Assembly (NCBI GenBank): GCA_005406025.1
Contig: BGZK01000018.1
Span: 930,001 to 994,000 of the forward strand
Direction: 5' to 3'
Source: Eumeta japonica
Taxonomy: Eukaryota; Arthropoda; Insecta; Lepidoptera; Psychidae
Length of the DNA: 64,000 nucleotides
In this document: in pieces, positions 51,801 through 61,689 of the stretch
How the letters are laid out: each line of letters opens with the position of its first letter
How positions within the stretch are numbered: position 1 is the first letter of the stretch
Translations under genes and position numbers: made by a program
Notes under the pieces: generated by a model
Told to the model about the DNA's origin: nothing
Databases searched by the model: none
The model's input: the letters and a program-made list of their open reading frames with translations, nothing else

Positions 51801-54800
51801 GAATTATTAATATAAAAAAGGAAAGATCAGGTTATCTTTTCTTTTTCAAATGTTATATTCATTTTTAAAAAATCTATTTTAATTCCATAAATAAATTTGA
51901 GTTATATTTATAAAAAAAAAGGTAAGTAACATATTCATTGTTACATAAATTATTTATTATTATAAGAACTCTCTCCATGTAAATTCACCTCGCAAACTAC
52001 AAACAAATATGCTAAATCATATATATATATATATATATATATAGGGACAAAATTGTACTCACTATGTAAATTTACATGTTATATATATTAAACAAGCTTT
52101 TGCCTGTGGTTATGCCCATGTAGACATATAATTAATTCATTTTCTGTATTGAGTACTCTTACTATCATTGATACCAATCCTGAGCCTGTTTTCAACTTAA
52201 TTTTCCATTTCAGTTACTACCAAATCAGTCATATCCTCTATTCCAAACCTGCATTTTCCTCCTTTCCGATTGCGCTATCACTCTCAATTATGATATCGAT
52301 CCCGGTTACTTATAAATTATTGCACAGGAAAGTACAGTGGGAGGTATAAAAGACCATGTGTATAATCTAGAAAATATTCTATGTGTGCATAGAAGTTTAA
52401 TCTAAATCTATCCAGCCATTTATGCCGAACTGAATTACAAACAACCAAACAGTCTCATATTTACAATACTACATAACAGGTTATAGTACTGACAAAATAC
52501 TGTGTAAAAACCCTATTATTCATTTTAATTTCCTATGTCTTGCTTATTATGAAACCATTTTATTATTAATTATACAGTTACAATCGGATTTATTTGACCT
52601 ATATGACTAATAATAATGATATATTTTAGACCACTCTAAAACTCTCCTTTTCTAAATCAATGAAACAATAAGCATGGTTGAAAAAATAAAATAAGATTAA
52701 TGAGTATTAAATCTTATAGTTATAAGGAGTTGTAAATATAGAAAAAATAAATAGTAACCTATATTTTATGCGACAATGAGATCTATCAGTTTTCACAATT
52801 TCATCAAAATTGGTTAAATAATTATCAAGTTATAAGTAGGCATACAAACAGAAAAATAAACATACTATAGCTTATACATTACAGAATGGTGTGCTCTATT
52901 AGTACACTAAAGTTGATTAAAATTAATCTAACTATTGCTGAGTAATAGTTAATTTTATTAAAGATAACAATAAAATAACATATAAACAAAAAAAAGATAC
53001 CCCACGCCATTCTCTTTTGTCAAACTACATTCGTACTCAATTTTATAAAAATTAATACATCGCTTTAGGTCTGAAAAGTTAACAGAGAAACTGAATTCAT
53101 AAACATAGTATGGATATATCAAACTAAGCTCATCTTGTATATTTTTGGGTAAAAAATATTTAGAAGTGTTATTTTTACGAAATAATTCAAAATTACTTAC
53201 ATCATTTGCCCATTCATGTTTATAAAGATGCCGACGTTTTCTTGCTGGCAATGGTGAAGGATTATCATTAACCAGAGATTTACTTTTAAATATTGATCCC
53301 TTCTTTTTAGTTATAACTAACTTAACACTGGGTTTATCCTCATTTGATCCTTCAACATCACTCATACCTCGAGGAGACTTAAAAACATTATCAACTTGTA
53401 AGTTGTCTTCGGGAAACTCATTACCACAAGTATTGTATCCCGTATCAGGTGTATTTGTCTGAGACTGACTTTGACTGTGAACAAAATCTTGATGTTCTTC
53501 TTCCAACCCCAATTGATTTTCCATGTTTAGTTGGTCCTGCAGTTGTAAATCAGATGCAGATTCGCCTCTTTCCTCTAAGTCAGAATGGGATCCTTGTGCT
53601 GTTTTCATAACTTCAGGACTAGCCTGTTTATTTTTATGCCTATGTTTTTTGTTAACTTTCAATTTTTGAGTCTCAATATCAGATTTTCCATTTTCATCTG
53701 GTCCAGATAAAATGTCTAATAAGACATTTTTACCGGCTTGAGATTCAGTTTCATCATCAATACCGCCTACTTCTGGAGAGCTTGAACGTGTCGAAATTTC
53801 TGTAATTGCTTCACTCTTCTTTCTTGTTTTTCTAGTAAATTCTTTTTTACTGCTATCAACATTAGATTTAGAAGAATGTTTTGTTAAATGACCTGATGTA
53901 ATAACATCCAAATAATCATCATTTTCATTATAGTTTATGTTAGGTCTATTTCGCCGTGATCGACCTGTAGAATTTTCAGGAGGTTTTGGTTCTGGAGGTG
54001 GCTCAGTTGGTTGTACATCCAAGGAAGGTGATTTATCTAAAAGATCCTCTGAATCTAATTTAGCTAATTCAGATTCTATTTCCTCATAAACTTTTGGTTT
54101 ATGTTTTGAAACACTGTCTGACTCTTTAACAGGAGAGGCCAATGTTTTGTACAAGTCATAAGTGTCAGAATTTGCTACTGGTGATGACTGTTTCTTTATT
54201 GATTCGTCATCTACATTTTTATGATGACGCTTATGTGATTTGTGACCTTCTCTCTTTTCTTTCTTTTTATCCTTTTTACTAATTTCTTGATTTAAACCAG
54301 AGCACTTTATTGTGATTTTTAAGCCTTCATGTTTAGGTGAACAAATAGTTTCCATTATAGGACTTTTTTTATGATCTGGTTCTATATGCATATCCATAGA
54401 AGAATGCCTATCAGAACTTGGCGAAGTAAACCCTTCATTTGAATCTGTACTAACAATCCTTGATGTTCCTTTTGATATCCTAAGAACTATGGGTGGTGGT
54501 TTTCGCTCTTCACTAGGATCCTTATGTAGTGGACTTACAACATCAGGTTTTACATCGGGTTTAATATTTATAGGGCTAGATACTATAGGAGTCTCTTTAG
54601 GAGGAGGTGCTGGAGGAGGTGTAGATGCATAACTAGCTATATCTGGTATTGGACTATTGCTCCCATCTTCTGCATAGTTTATTATTTTATTACGATTTCG
54701 CACAAGATAACGTTTATTAGGCGGTTGAGTATCTTCGGATGAGTGTTCTTCTTTTCTCGATGCTTTTGTGGCCAGTGACTTTTTTGTTTTAGTCTTTTCT

Positions 54801-56071
54801 CTATATCTAGGTATTTCAGGTGAAGAAGAATCTCTGTTGTAGTTTTTACTTCTTTTATGACTTCTTCCCCTTTCATCTTTTTTACTATTAGAAGGATGCT
54901 CGGGTGAGAGTGGAGCAGCAGGTACAGGTGGTGCATAAGTAATTTGTGGAACTGACGGATATTGTTCAGCATTACGTGATTTAAAAAACTTTTTCGGTTT
55001 TGGTGCAGGCTGCTCACTTTCTACAGCAGGAACTGTTAGTGGACTATTTTGGTCCTGTACTGGTTTTTTAACTGTATTGTTTGGATATGCTATAATAAAA
55101 AGAATATAGTTAAAATAAATGCTGTTATTGATAGATACTAAAATATGATGGATGATATTAAATATATTTCCCAAATTTAAAAATGTGACAAATTGGTAAA
55201 TAAGGGCAAGCTAATTTATTCTCTACCTAATGGTTATAAAGCACTATTCATAACTACAATCCTCATTTCATGAACTTTTAGTGTGATAATGACTATAATT
55301 TTAAGTACCATTAAATGAAATACTTTAATACAACCTATCAAATATGCTCAAAATAAATATAATGAATATGTGAATAATGTATAAAATTATAACATAAGAA
55401 ATATATACATTTTTTCATTTAACATACAACTAACCGAGGTCCACAGAAATAAAGTAAAAGACTAAGAATCATTTTCTTTCTGCTATTTTTGGAAAGTATG
55501 TATGAAGTATGGATTTATATTAGGTTATATTAACTTTTCAATTTCTTTAGTATCATAAAATTCCACAAACAACACATGGTATTTATAATTCTATACTAAT
55601 GCTATGCTTTTAATTAAAAAACAACTAAATTACAAGTCTGAAATACATATTCAAATATATACTAATAATTATTGTATTTGTGTTATGATATTACTACCGA
55701 AGACGTTGGATATTGCCCTTACATTAATTAGTTTACATTACCAAAAAATACCTATTCAAAATAATACTAAGGGCATGTTGCGAGGGAATATCATACACAA
55801 TATATCTTTAATTTCTTTCACTTTCGAAATCTAGATTAAACTATAAGGATTTTAAAATGGAAAGAGGATGGATATTATTATGCCAAATATTATAATTGAA
55901 ATCCATCTTACCATAGGGAGCACTTCTGATAGAAGTAAAGCTGGTGATGCCCCATTTTCCAACGGTACCTGCTGACCGTGCAGCAGTAGGGCAATTGCTA
56001 TTCTCTCTAAATAGTGCACTATCCAAAGGAACAGCCACGCTTCCACCTCGGCCTCTGCCCCAACGCGACAT
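33610..56071 (-). CDS. wapl: Wings apart-like protein (WAPL, cohesin release factor)
   Basis: Fourteen exons on the minus strand. In transcript order: 56071-55912, 55089-53201, 51744-51547, 51231-51127, 50784-50641, 49091-48970, 48898-48772, 48170-47955, 45491-45287, 44611-44493, 43024-42867, 42031-41916, 39892-39708, 33852-33610. They sum to 3987 nt (1328 residues), all introns are GT-AG and all phases agree. WAPL opens the cohesin ring with PDS5 to release sister chromatids and limit loops. Residues 1-683 are low-complexity and disordered, with blocks shared with fly Wapl: an N-terminus with [47 protein letters not shown] and [12 protein letters not shown]. From about residue 750 lies the all-helical WAPL domain ([70 protein letters not shown]). 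The vertebrate-type FGF motifs are not visible. Confidence 0.95.
34988..35317 (+). mobile_element. Short nonautonomous Helitron
   Basis: 330 bases beginning TCTACATATATAAGTG directly after A and ending GGCAAAAGCTAG directly before T: the A|TC...CTAG|T layout of Helitron insertions. The interior has two diverged copies of ATGAGATCTCCGAAAC at 35035 and 35162. No coding sequence. Confidence 0.85.
35370..37290 (-). pseudogene. LINE ORF2 (reverse transcriptase) remnant
   Basis: Read on the minus strand across frames. 36720-36530 gives the fingers/palm region with the [12 protein letters not shown] catalytic block and [11 protein letters not shown]. 36510-36280 gives [17 protein letters not shown] and [15 protein letters not shown]. 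35870-35790 gives [16 protein letters not shown], and 35780-35540 gives NAVEMY...GTMMSE and further C-terminal sequence. The order matches one abundant lepidopteran non-LTR retrotransposon. Many stops and frameshifts are present. The protein is interrupted between 36280 and 35870 by unrelated DNA. It lies in the wapl last intron in the wapl sense orientation. Confidence 0.82.
35868..36280 (-). mobile_element. Foreign fragment nested in the LINE (retroelement ORF1-like)
   Basis: This GC-richer insert separates KSVSRQ from LAIHSGVL of the host LINE. On the minus strand it reads [14 protein letters not shown], then [12 protein letters not shown], then [20 protein letters not shown] and [20 protein letters not shown]. 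It resembles the C-terminal part of ORF1 proteins from another insect non-LTR element (an 'IAGIPE ... CERVGR ... RPIVVRL ... LLxAAR' pattern). No target duplication is obvious. Confidence 0.6.
38087..39060 (+). mobile_element. Helitron-like element with purine-rich repeat
   Basis: Starts TCTATATTACTATTAAATC after an A and ends CAAGCAAAAGCTTG before a T. The end is CTTG where canonical Helitrons have CTAG, but a second copy at 52093 ends the same way. The 3' third (38680-39000) is a purine-rich degenerate repeat of GAATCG/GGAACC-like hexamers. Confidence 0.65.
39708..39892 (-). CDS. wapl: wapl exon 13
   Basis: Reads [20 protein letters not shown], then [20 protein letters not shown] and TFLALTAS. 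Acceptor TGTTGTCAG fixes phase 1. Clearly GC-richer than flanking introns. Donor AGC|GTAAGT. Confidence 0.93.
40557..41399 (+). pseudogene. Mariner transposase remnant, internally deleted
   Basis: The forward frame 40609-40875 reads [19 protein letters not shown], then [18 protein letters not shown], the mariner DNA-binding region. About 80 residues of the catalytic core are missing after [12 protein letters not shown]. The second catalytic block is [12 protein letters not shown], so Asp is replaced by Asn, and the third is [20 protein letters not shown]. The C-terminus [12 protein letters not shown] ends at 41399. Sits in the intron between wapl exons 13 and 12, antisense to wapl. Confidence 0.85.
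41916..42031 (-). CDS. wapl: wapl exon 12
   Basis: Charged linker [20 protein letters not shown], then [15 protein letters not shown]; fly Wapl has a comparable Lys/Glu-rich linker here. Donor AAAT|GTAAGT, phase 1. Confidence 0.92.
42867..43024 (-). CDS. wapl: wapl exon 11
   Basis: Reads [20 protein letters not shown] and [17 protein letters not shown], matching the fly LLINL ... FYKCEELAR region. Donor CTAA|GTATGT, phase 2. Confidence 0.93.
43490..43990. repeat. C-rich lepidopteran dispersed repeat
   Basis: Contains several C-runs in a fixed order (TACTCCCACCCCCCTCTAGG, AGACCCCCCTTTCC, CCTCCCACCCCCAG, GAACCCCCTCCC) separated by ordinary sequence. This pattern is familiar from a widespread nonautonomous moth repeat. 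Boundaries approximate. Confidence 0.5.
44006..44058. repeat. Perfect hairpin, 23-bp arms
   Basis: The left arm starts TAGAATCTATGTGACACTAT (44006-44028) and is exactly inverted at 44036-44058 around the 7-base loop CACATAG. Part of the arm (CACATAGATTC) recurs again just downstream at about 44063-44073. Lies in the intron between wapl exons 11 and 10. Confidence 0.93.
44493..44611 (-). CDS. wapl: wapl exon 10
   Basis: Reads [20 protein letters not shown] and [14 protein letters not shown]. Acceptor TTTTTCTAG, donor TGT|GTAAGT. Confidence 0.9.
44860..45070 (+). repeat. Helitron-like fragment with GATA tract
   Basis: TTGTCTGTTTGTCTAGCCTA and ACGACTGAGCTGATTTTAAC are phrases of short insect Helitron interiors. 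A TAGATAGATAGATATT tract and an AGGGTTCC phrase follow. No termini found. Confidence 0.4.
45287..45491 (-). CDS. wapl: wapl exon 9
   Basis: Reads [19 protein letters not shown] and [12 protein letters not shown], ending [12 protein letters not shown]. Donor ACTG|GTTAGT, phase 1. More GC-rich than its surroundings. Confidence 0.92.
46425..46645 (-). repeat. Hexamer-like repeat block (Helitron-associated family)
   Basis: Pyrimidine-rich block (CCTGACGCCGCTCTCGGTTC, CACTTTCGGCTCTC, CAGTTCGGATACCAATTCGG) of the same kind as at 13240, 38690, 52145 and 62100. The 70-codon open frame it creates is not a gene. Confidence 0.5.
47955..48170 (-). CDS. wapl: wapl exon 8
   Basis: 72 codons: [20 protein letters not shown] and [20 protein letters not shown], a hallmark WAPL block. 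Donor AAT|GTGAGT. Confidence 0.95.
48772..48898 (-). CDS. wapl: wapl exon 7
   Basis: Reads [19 protein letters not shown] and [20 protein letters not shown]. Acceptor TTTTACAG, donor ACG|GTAATA, phase 2 in and 0 out. Confidence 0.92.
48970..49091 (-). CDS. wapl: wapl exon 6
   Basis: Reads [20 protein letters not shown] and [18 protein letters not shown]. Donor CATAA|GTAAGT, phase 2. Confidence 0.93.
49151..49265 (+). repeat. Helitron 5'-end fragment
   Basis: CCTAGTAATATTATAAATGT, then GAAAGTTTATGAGGATGTATGG and CCAAACTACTGAACTTGAAA, resembles the common 5' end of short insect Helitrons. The 3' end is not found. Confidence 0.6.
49266..50640 (-). other. Intron between wapl exons 6 and 5
   Basis: AT-rich intron sequence. 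Small open frames on both strands (49446-50377) carry no recognisable protein. Confidence 0.5.
50641..50784 (-). CDS. wapl: wapl exon 5
   Basis: 48 codons: [19 protein letters not shown] and [19 protein letters not shown], a strongly conserved helical block. Donor CAG|GTATGA. Confidence 0.95.
51127..51231 (-). CDS. wapl: wapl exon 4 (WAPL domain start)
   Basis: 35 codons: [20 protein letters not shown] and [11 protein letters not shown], nearly identical to the opening of the fly WAPL domain. Donor CAG|GTAATG. Confidence 0.94.
51547..51744 (-). CDS. wapl: wapl exon 3
   Basis: 66 codons, phase 0 both ends. Reads [16 protein letters not shown] and [21 protein letters not shown] linker between the disordered half and the helical WAPL domain. 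Donor GAG|GTATGA. Confidence 0.88.
52019..52042. repeat. AT microsatellite
   Basis: (AT)n run of about 24 bases in a wapl intron. Confidence 0.9.
52093..52490 (-). mobile_element. Helitron-like element, reverse copy
   Basis: On the minus strand it ends GGCAAAAGCTTG before T, sharing the CTTG terminus of the 38087-39060 copy. It carries the same hexamer-like repeat (52145-52320), and the phrase CTACATGGGCATAACCACAGG corresponds to ACGCAGAGCCTCAAG in the other copy. The 5' boundary is approximate. Confidence 0.6.
53201..55089 (-). CDS. wapl: wapl exon 2 (large disordered region)
   Basis: 1889 nt; residues 54-683. Rich in Ser, Lys, Pro, Glu and Asp, with conserved short blocks ([47 protein letters not shown]). 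Ends [12 protein letters not shown] before donor GATGAT|GTAAGT. Frame 3' of 53201 and 5' of 55089 is intron. Confidence 0.94.
55912..56071 (-). CDS. wapl: wapl exon 1 (start)
   Basis: Begins at the ATG on the minus strand at 56071 and reads [19 protein letters not shown], then [15 protein letters not shown]. This matches the N-terminus of fly Wapl, which decides the start. Donor CTATG|GTAAGA, phase 1. Confidence 0.93.
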
Positions 56072-56570
56072 GCTGATATTTTCATTAAAAGCGATGACAC
56101 TGACTCCGTTTTGACAGTACTGTGACCGATCGAACGTATGTCAACACAGCGAAAACATGCTGTTTTGAAATTATTAAACTCACCAATAAATCTTATTGGA
56201 TATTTTTTGATTCTTCGGTGTTTACAAGAACATCATGTATTGAAATAAAAACACAACCCAAATAGACAACCGCCATTTTTATATGAAAGATATAGGTACT
56301 CTATCTTACTGCCGAATAAAATATTTCACTGACAAATTTTTTAACATTGAACCAACTATCAATATAATAATGTTTTATCTTTGAATTTCTGAGGTAGATT
56401 ATTTGCAATAAATTTATATTTAACGATAAAGTACAACACAAACTGCGATGTTGTCATCTCATAACACTAGCAGCGCCATATTGGCAAACAGCTTCCCCCG
56501 CCTTCCCGCGCCCTTCAACGACAAATGAAAGCACCAATCAGTGTTGTTATGTGTATGTTCCAAACAGAAA
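56072..56570 (-). promoter_or_regulatory. Probable wapl promoter and 5' UTR
   Basis: Upstream of the wapl start codon. A YY1/Pho-type site reads AAAATGGCGG on the minus strand at about 56270-56281. A GC-rich patch at 56466-56520 contains CCATATTGG, and a CCAAT sequence follows (CACCAATCA, about 56534). There is no TATA box at a convincing distance, consistent with a housekeeping promoter. The exact start site cannot be told. Confidence 0.5.
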
Positions 56571-57300
56571 TAGATGATCGCTAAAGTTAATGCTAATGAA
56601 ATCAAATAACTTTGAGATTAATTACAATAATTTGTGAAAATAAATTCGCAGATCTTGTGCTCTACACAATCTTCGAGTACATTAAAATTGAATTCAATAA
56701 CAAAGGTAATAAAATAAGAGGAATAACAACAAAAATTAAACATAATCGCCAAAAATTCTAAAAATTAATATTCATGTAATTTTACGTAAAACCAAAAAAA
56801 AATTGCCATTATTACTACCATAAATATTACCATTTTTAAGTATAATAAAACCATACTAGTACTCCCATTCACATTTTACGAAAGTTGTAAGTCGTTAAAC
56901 AGTAAATTTTAAGTCGAGATATTGAGTCAATCATTAATACAAACTTAAAAGACTATTAAAAAAAATCATCTAAAAATTTTTAAAAGTGCCCGTTAGTGCC
57001 TAAATACACACATTATAGATGATTTTAACGATTATCTTTTAAAATTATCAAATTGTTTTTCATCATCATCTATGCTTGCGTAAAGACACATCTTTTTCAT
57101 ACGAATCTCAATCATTCACCTAGACCTAAAGCTCACGACACCAGAGCAAATACGCATTTTCTCTGAATATGAAATCTCTACTGAGGCAATCGAAAAAACA
57201 TTTTCTTTATTAAAGAATAATATGTAGGTACCCATCGCTAAGGGTAATCAATGTACACAAATGTCAGACTATAATAAACACAGAGTTTTCCGAATAAACT
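56571..57300. other. AT-rich intergenic DNA, nothing seen
   Basis: No coding-like frame, no repeat boundary recognised. Confidence 0.45.
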
Positions 57301-58200
57301 AGTACTATTTACACACTTTTGCATTCTTATAAACTTTTTAAAAAGCAGATGATCCAGTCTTTAGGAACGTCATAACTGGCCTCTTGGAACACAACCACCG
57401 CTTCAGGGCTTATAAATCGTGTACCTCGAAGGTTATCTATAATTTTAAGAAAAAAAATGCAAGGTTCACGGTTCAGACTATATGTTGGATTCGTTATTAG
57501 TTCTACATTTGTAGCCTTAAAAACTCATTCTTTATCTTAGTGGAAAGTTTCGATGCGTTATCGTGGTGAAAAATGACTTTGCTATGAGAACGCTTTTCGC
57601 AAACTTTTTCAAAGACTCTGGGCAAGCTCATATTCATGTATTATTTTGTAGGTACTATCCTTTGGTTTTCAAGTGCTATTGTAGTATAATTTTCTGGCTT
57701 TCCGAAAAAAGGCAACTGTTTTTTGCCAGGATTTCTAGTGTTTTAACTTTCGTCGGAAAATATTTATATGCAAAGATCTATTCTGTCGATCGGTTTTTCT
57801 CTTTCAGGTACAAAGCACTTCATCTAGCTCTATTCGCTGGTGACTCTGTTTTATACAGCCAATAATAGTTCTCCGTTATATTTTTATCATTCTATAATAC
57901 TACTATACCGCAGATGTTTCTGATCATCCGTTAAATAATGTGCTATTTATCCAGTGCGACGCTTCCGAACTTTCAAATGTACGTGTAATTTCTTTTGCAT
58001 TTGGCTCAAACGAGTATCTAATATAGTACCAATTTGCTCACAATGATTTCTTTTTCAGTTTGAATTTGTTGTAGTTCAGAATCAATATGAGTTTTGTTAG
58101 CTTCGACAATCTTCTATATTTCGTTAATTACAGCTAACCGTCACGTAAATTGTCAAGAAGATAATTACGTCTTCATCTAAATTTACTGAACAAGGAATAA
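57300..58200 (-). pseudogene. Mariner transposase remnant
   Basis: On the minus strand, from about 58080 downward, it reads SQMQKKLHVHLKVRKRRTG (DNA-binding region end) and YLTDDQKHLR. Then come KTVAFFGKPENYTTIALENQ, VFEKVCEKRSHSKVIFHHDN (second catalytic Asp) and, after a gap, FQEASYDVPKDWIICF and the C-terminus near 57300. Multiple frameshifts and stops. It resembles the type at 28718 and 40557 more than that at 11860. Terminal repeats not found. Confidence 0.78.
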
Positions 58201-60100
58201 ACAGAACTACGAGATGGACCTTCATTACTAATTGAAGCCTCTGGCAACTTCTTTACTACTAAACCACAGTAAAAACCTTAAATCATTACAGCGCAAATAT
58301 TTTCTCAGTTTAAAGTCATTGTAATTCCGACACATACTTTAAAAAATGACGTCACAATAAAAAACAAATTACAATCTATACAAAATAAAACGTAACCTAT
58401 TCTCAAAAAGTTCCATTTTCAAAAACAGTAATTGTTTTTTTATTACTCTTATCAGAAATGACCAGTTTCAGAAATTTTCAATGTAACTTACGTGTATATA
58501 ATTGTTGTGTTAAAAAACCAAAAGACACCTTTTTGAAAATAATAGACGCTAGACGGTTCTGAACCTCGTATGCAAGTTGTTTTCAAGGGCTATCATAAGT
58601 AAACTGTCTTAGTACAAGTTTTGTTGATTTCCAATCAATTGTATAAACCGGTTTTGTTAAAAGCAATATGGATGACAATCACAATTTTCAGCAAACTGTA
58701 TAAAATTCTGAGAATATAATCAGATGCTATATTTGGCTTACATGAACTCGAATGAAACTTTAATTCAGGTGATACAGTGTCTCCAGTAGTATCACATTCA
58801 CTGTTTTTATACTGAAGTTTTGCACTTTGCCGGTCCAAATACAGAATGAATGATATGTCATATCTCCGAAACTATTCACCGTATCTTTAAATTATATTTT
58901 CAAGGTTTTGAATTTAAAGGATACGGCATCAACATCAATGGAGATTTTATTACTAACCTCGGGTTTGCTAACATTGAGATCATATGACAGAATAGCTGAA
59001 TAATATCAGTATCATGCTCAAAGATCTTAAAAGAGTTTCTCAAGAAATTCTTAAATGAACACAGATAAGACAAAAATTATATTGAATTCTCATGTTGTAC
59101 TTGCATCAGTCATAAATATTTAGAGAAGTCTACATTCAAAGCTGTTGAAAAATATGTTTACTCCGAACAAAAACTGCCCGATTAGGTAGTATTTAGTTTC
59201 AATAAAAAGGTTATATGAAGAATTTAGCTCGGCTGCGCAGTATTTAAAAAATTATGTGGCATCTTCTGAACTGAAATATTGCATACATCTTTGGTTTTCA
59301 TGGCAGTACAATAAAATGTAATTGTATATTCAAAATGGCTGCTGTGTTCATAGAGTGGATTATTTTTTTTAAAACGAAACCTCATCGTCATGGATATGAA
59401 ATGAATGATCATGAAAAGTTGGCAACTACAAGATAGGCAAGTTTTTTGTATTCCGTCCTCGTTCACTTCACGTTCACATTCCCGTTCTCAAGGAATATCA
59501 TGTTTCTGAGGGAAAGTACAACACTGGAGGGGGGATAAACGTTTAAGTTGAAACCCGAAACTTGCCAGAAAACTAGATCATACAAGATAAGTTTATAAAG
59601 TATTGCTAAGTGGTTATAGAAAACTACAGAACAATGAATAATAAAGGACAGAAAAAACTGTGATATAAATGTTTGACGAAGCAAAGGCAGTGATGATTGA
59701 AATAAAATGTAACAAAACAAAAGTTTTAGATGCAATTAGAAACTGGTCTGCAACATGTATTAAGACGTAGCATGTAACCCACAGCTGACCTTGGAATCTG
59801 TTCTTCCATTACGAATTGAGTATCCAACGAATTGAATATTGATTCAAGAAAATTGACAGATATCGAACTGTTAAGCGAGTGTTAATATTTTGTTTAACTT
59901 CGTTGGCCAATTAATTAGAACGTAGTAAGTCGTGTGCTTCGGATCATCTATATCCGCATGCACGCTTCGGATAGTGAAAGGGTTACCTAGCCGTGTGAAC
60001 GACAATCTCGCTGTTTAATGCTTTCGAACGGTGTGACTTTTGGGGCGTGGTCACCGGTGTTGAGTACTTGTGAAATCTCGACTACGAATAGCCTGGCTGC
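58200..60100. other. Intergenic DNA, no gene seen
   Basis: No protein-like frame. Composition becomes more balanced after about 59850, towards the putative promoter at 60116. Confidence 0.45.
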
Positions 60101-60160
60101 ATCGATACGCATGCATATATAGCGGCCGGACTGTAGACACGCCTGGCGTCGTTAGCTCTC
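60100..60160 (+). promoter_or_regulatory. TATA-type promoter candidate
   Basis: GCATATATAGCGGCCGG places a TATATA box at 60116-60121 in an otherwise CpG-rich 500-base segment. Transcription would be expected to start about 60145-60152, giving a 5' leader of roughly 190 bases before the ATG at 60341. Confidence 0.45.
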
Positions 60161-60326
60161 ACCGACGTTCTATTGTGCACCCTGTTTCTGTCTGTGTCCA
60201 CTATCGAGCCGATCACACCTATAATTCCCGTTTGCATTCCCAAACCGAGCATCTTTTCGAGTGGAGGCCCTCGTGCAATCTGTAGGGACTGTTAGGGATT
60301 GTGCACGCGCGTTACAAGAGCGTAAA

Positions 60327-60344
60327 ATGGAGACAGGAATATGA
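60327..60344 (+). other. Upstream mini-ORF overlapping a start codon
   Basis: ATG at 60327 opens a five-codon frame (Met-Glu-Thr-Gly-Ile) whose TGA (60342-60344) overlaps the next ATG (60341-60343) as ATGA. This could lower or tune translation of the downstream frame. Confidence 0.5.
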
Positions 60345-60446
60345 ATACAGACGAGCAAGAAAATGAAACGCCAATGAGTGAGTCGACAAGTCGATCGTCG
60401 GGGACAGATTCGTCTAGTACGTCGTCGACGTATATGTGGAACCACG
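60341..60446 (+). CDS. Putative first coding exon of an unidentified gene
   Basis: ATG at 60341 begins a 35-codon acidic, Ser/Thr-rich frame: MNTDEQENETPMSESTS, then SSTYMWNH. It runs into a possible donor CACG|GTTAGA at 60447 (phase 1). It sits in balanced-composition, CpG-rich, non-repetitive DNA downstream of a TATA box, which is why I support it. I do not recognise the protein. Partner exons are not identified: the coding-like segment at 61690-61969 does not join in frame through any acceptor I could see, so downstream exons may lie beyond the window. Confidence 0.45.
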
Positions 60447-60479
60447 GTTAGAACATAAAATAAATATACCTATAAGGGC

Positions 60480-61600
60480 ATATTCCTACATTCGCCCGAG
60501 CCTTAGAGCTGGTTGGTTCCGACTTTTGTAGAATTGTATTTTAAGATGTTTTTTTTATTAAAACATTATTTTACGTTATTAGAAGATAAATAAATTTATT
60601 AATAAAAAATAGTGGTTCTAAGATATTTCTAGAAAAATAAAAATATTTTTGACAAAAGAGCAGACCAATATGGATAAAGTAGACACTTAATTACTTTATA
60701 CTACATATTCGTGATAGGAACGAACTATATTGTACTTTAGAGCATAATAAATTTTCATTATTAAATAAAATGTCTTATAATACACCACAGTAGAATAGGT
60801 ACAAGGCATAGAAAAGACAGGTTTTATATTATTTTAAGAGTTCTTTTAAAATTTGACAATTTACATAGTTTATTTTAAAGAACTGCAGAATTAACCCTCT
60901 ATTAATTCAACAAATCGTTCAAAGTTTATGCATTAACACTTAAATTAAAATTAAATTTATGTAGTTACGCAACAAAAAACTCTGTTTCAAAACTTCTACG
61001 ATCCTTTTAATATTGTACATCGGTAATAAAAGTTTTGGAACAGTATTTTTTTGTTGTGTTAGATCTAACAATTTTAAAATAGTTAATATCAAAATTATAT
61101 TCGCATACACGACAATGGAGCGAGGGTCTATACTTGAAGCATTAATGTTCGTATGCAAAATCAGAAGATTAATTAATATTTTTTTAGTTGCTTACTAATA
61201 CGCGGGTAAATTTGAGGAAAATTCATAAAATAAGCATTTTCGATCCCGAAAAGAGTATTATATATAGAAAAATACTGTTTTCTAAATATTTCGTATTAAT
61301 GAGAGATATTTCGTAAAATGTAATCAAACTCGGACCTCTATTTTTCAAGATTAAGTACTAAGAAAGTTTCTTTATTCATTATGTTAATGTAGACAGTATA
61401 GAGTAGATTATATTACTATTTGAATGTAACGGTAGTATTTGAAGGAACATAGTTTGAATATCTACATAATAAAGATTTTCACAAAGCATTTTTTTTTTAT
61501 TATTACCTACCTTTCTGTACATTAACCAGTAAAGAAAAAAAAAATACTACTTATTTAAGCATCCCGATATGTAGCAATCATAATAGCTCTGCTTAATTGC
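60480..61600. other. AT-rich stretch, probable intron
   Basis: Sharp return to AT-rich DNA after the putative first exon. No coding-like frame on either strand. Confidence 0.4.
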
Positions 61601-61689
61601 AGTAATTTTGTTGTTGATTTATAAAAAAAAAGTATTATCTCTACTATTTTCTCGTACGCACCAGTCGCAACTGACACGATTAGGATGGT

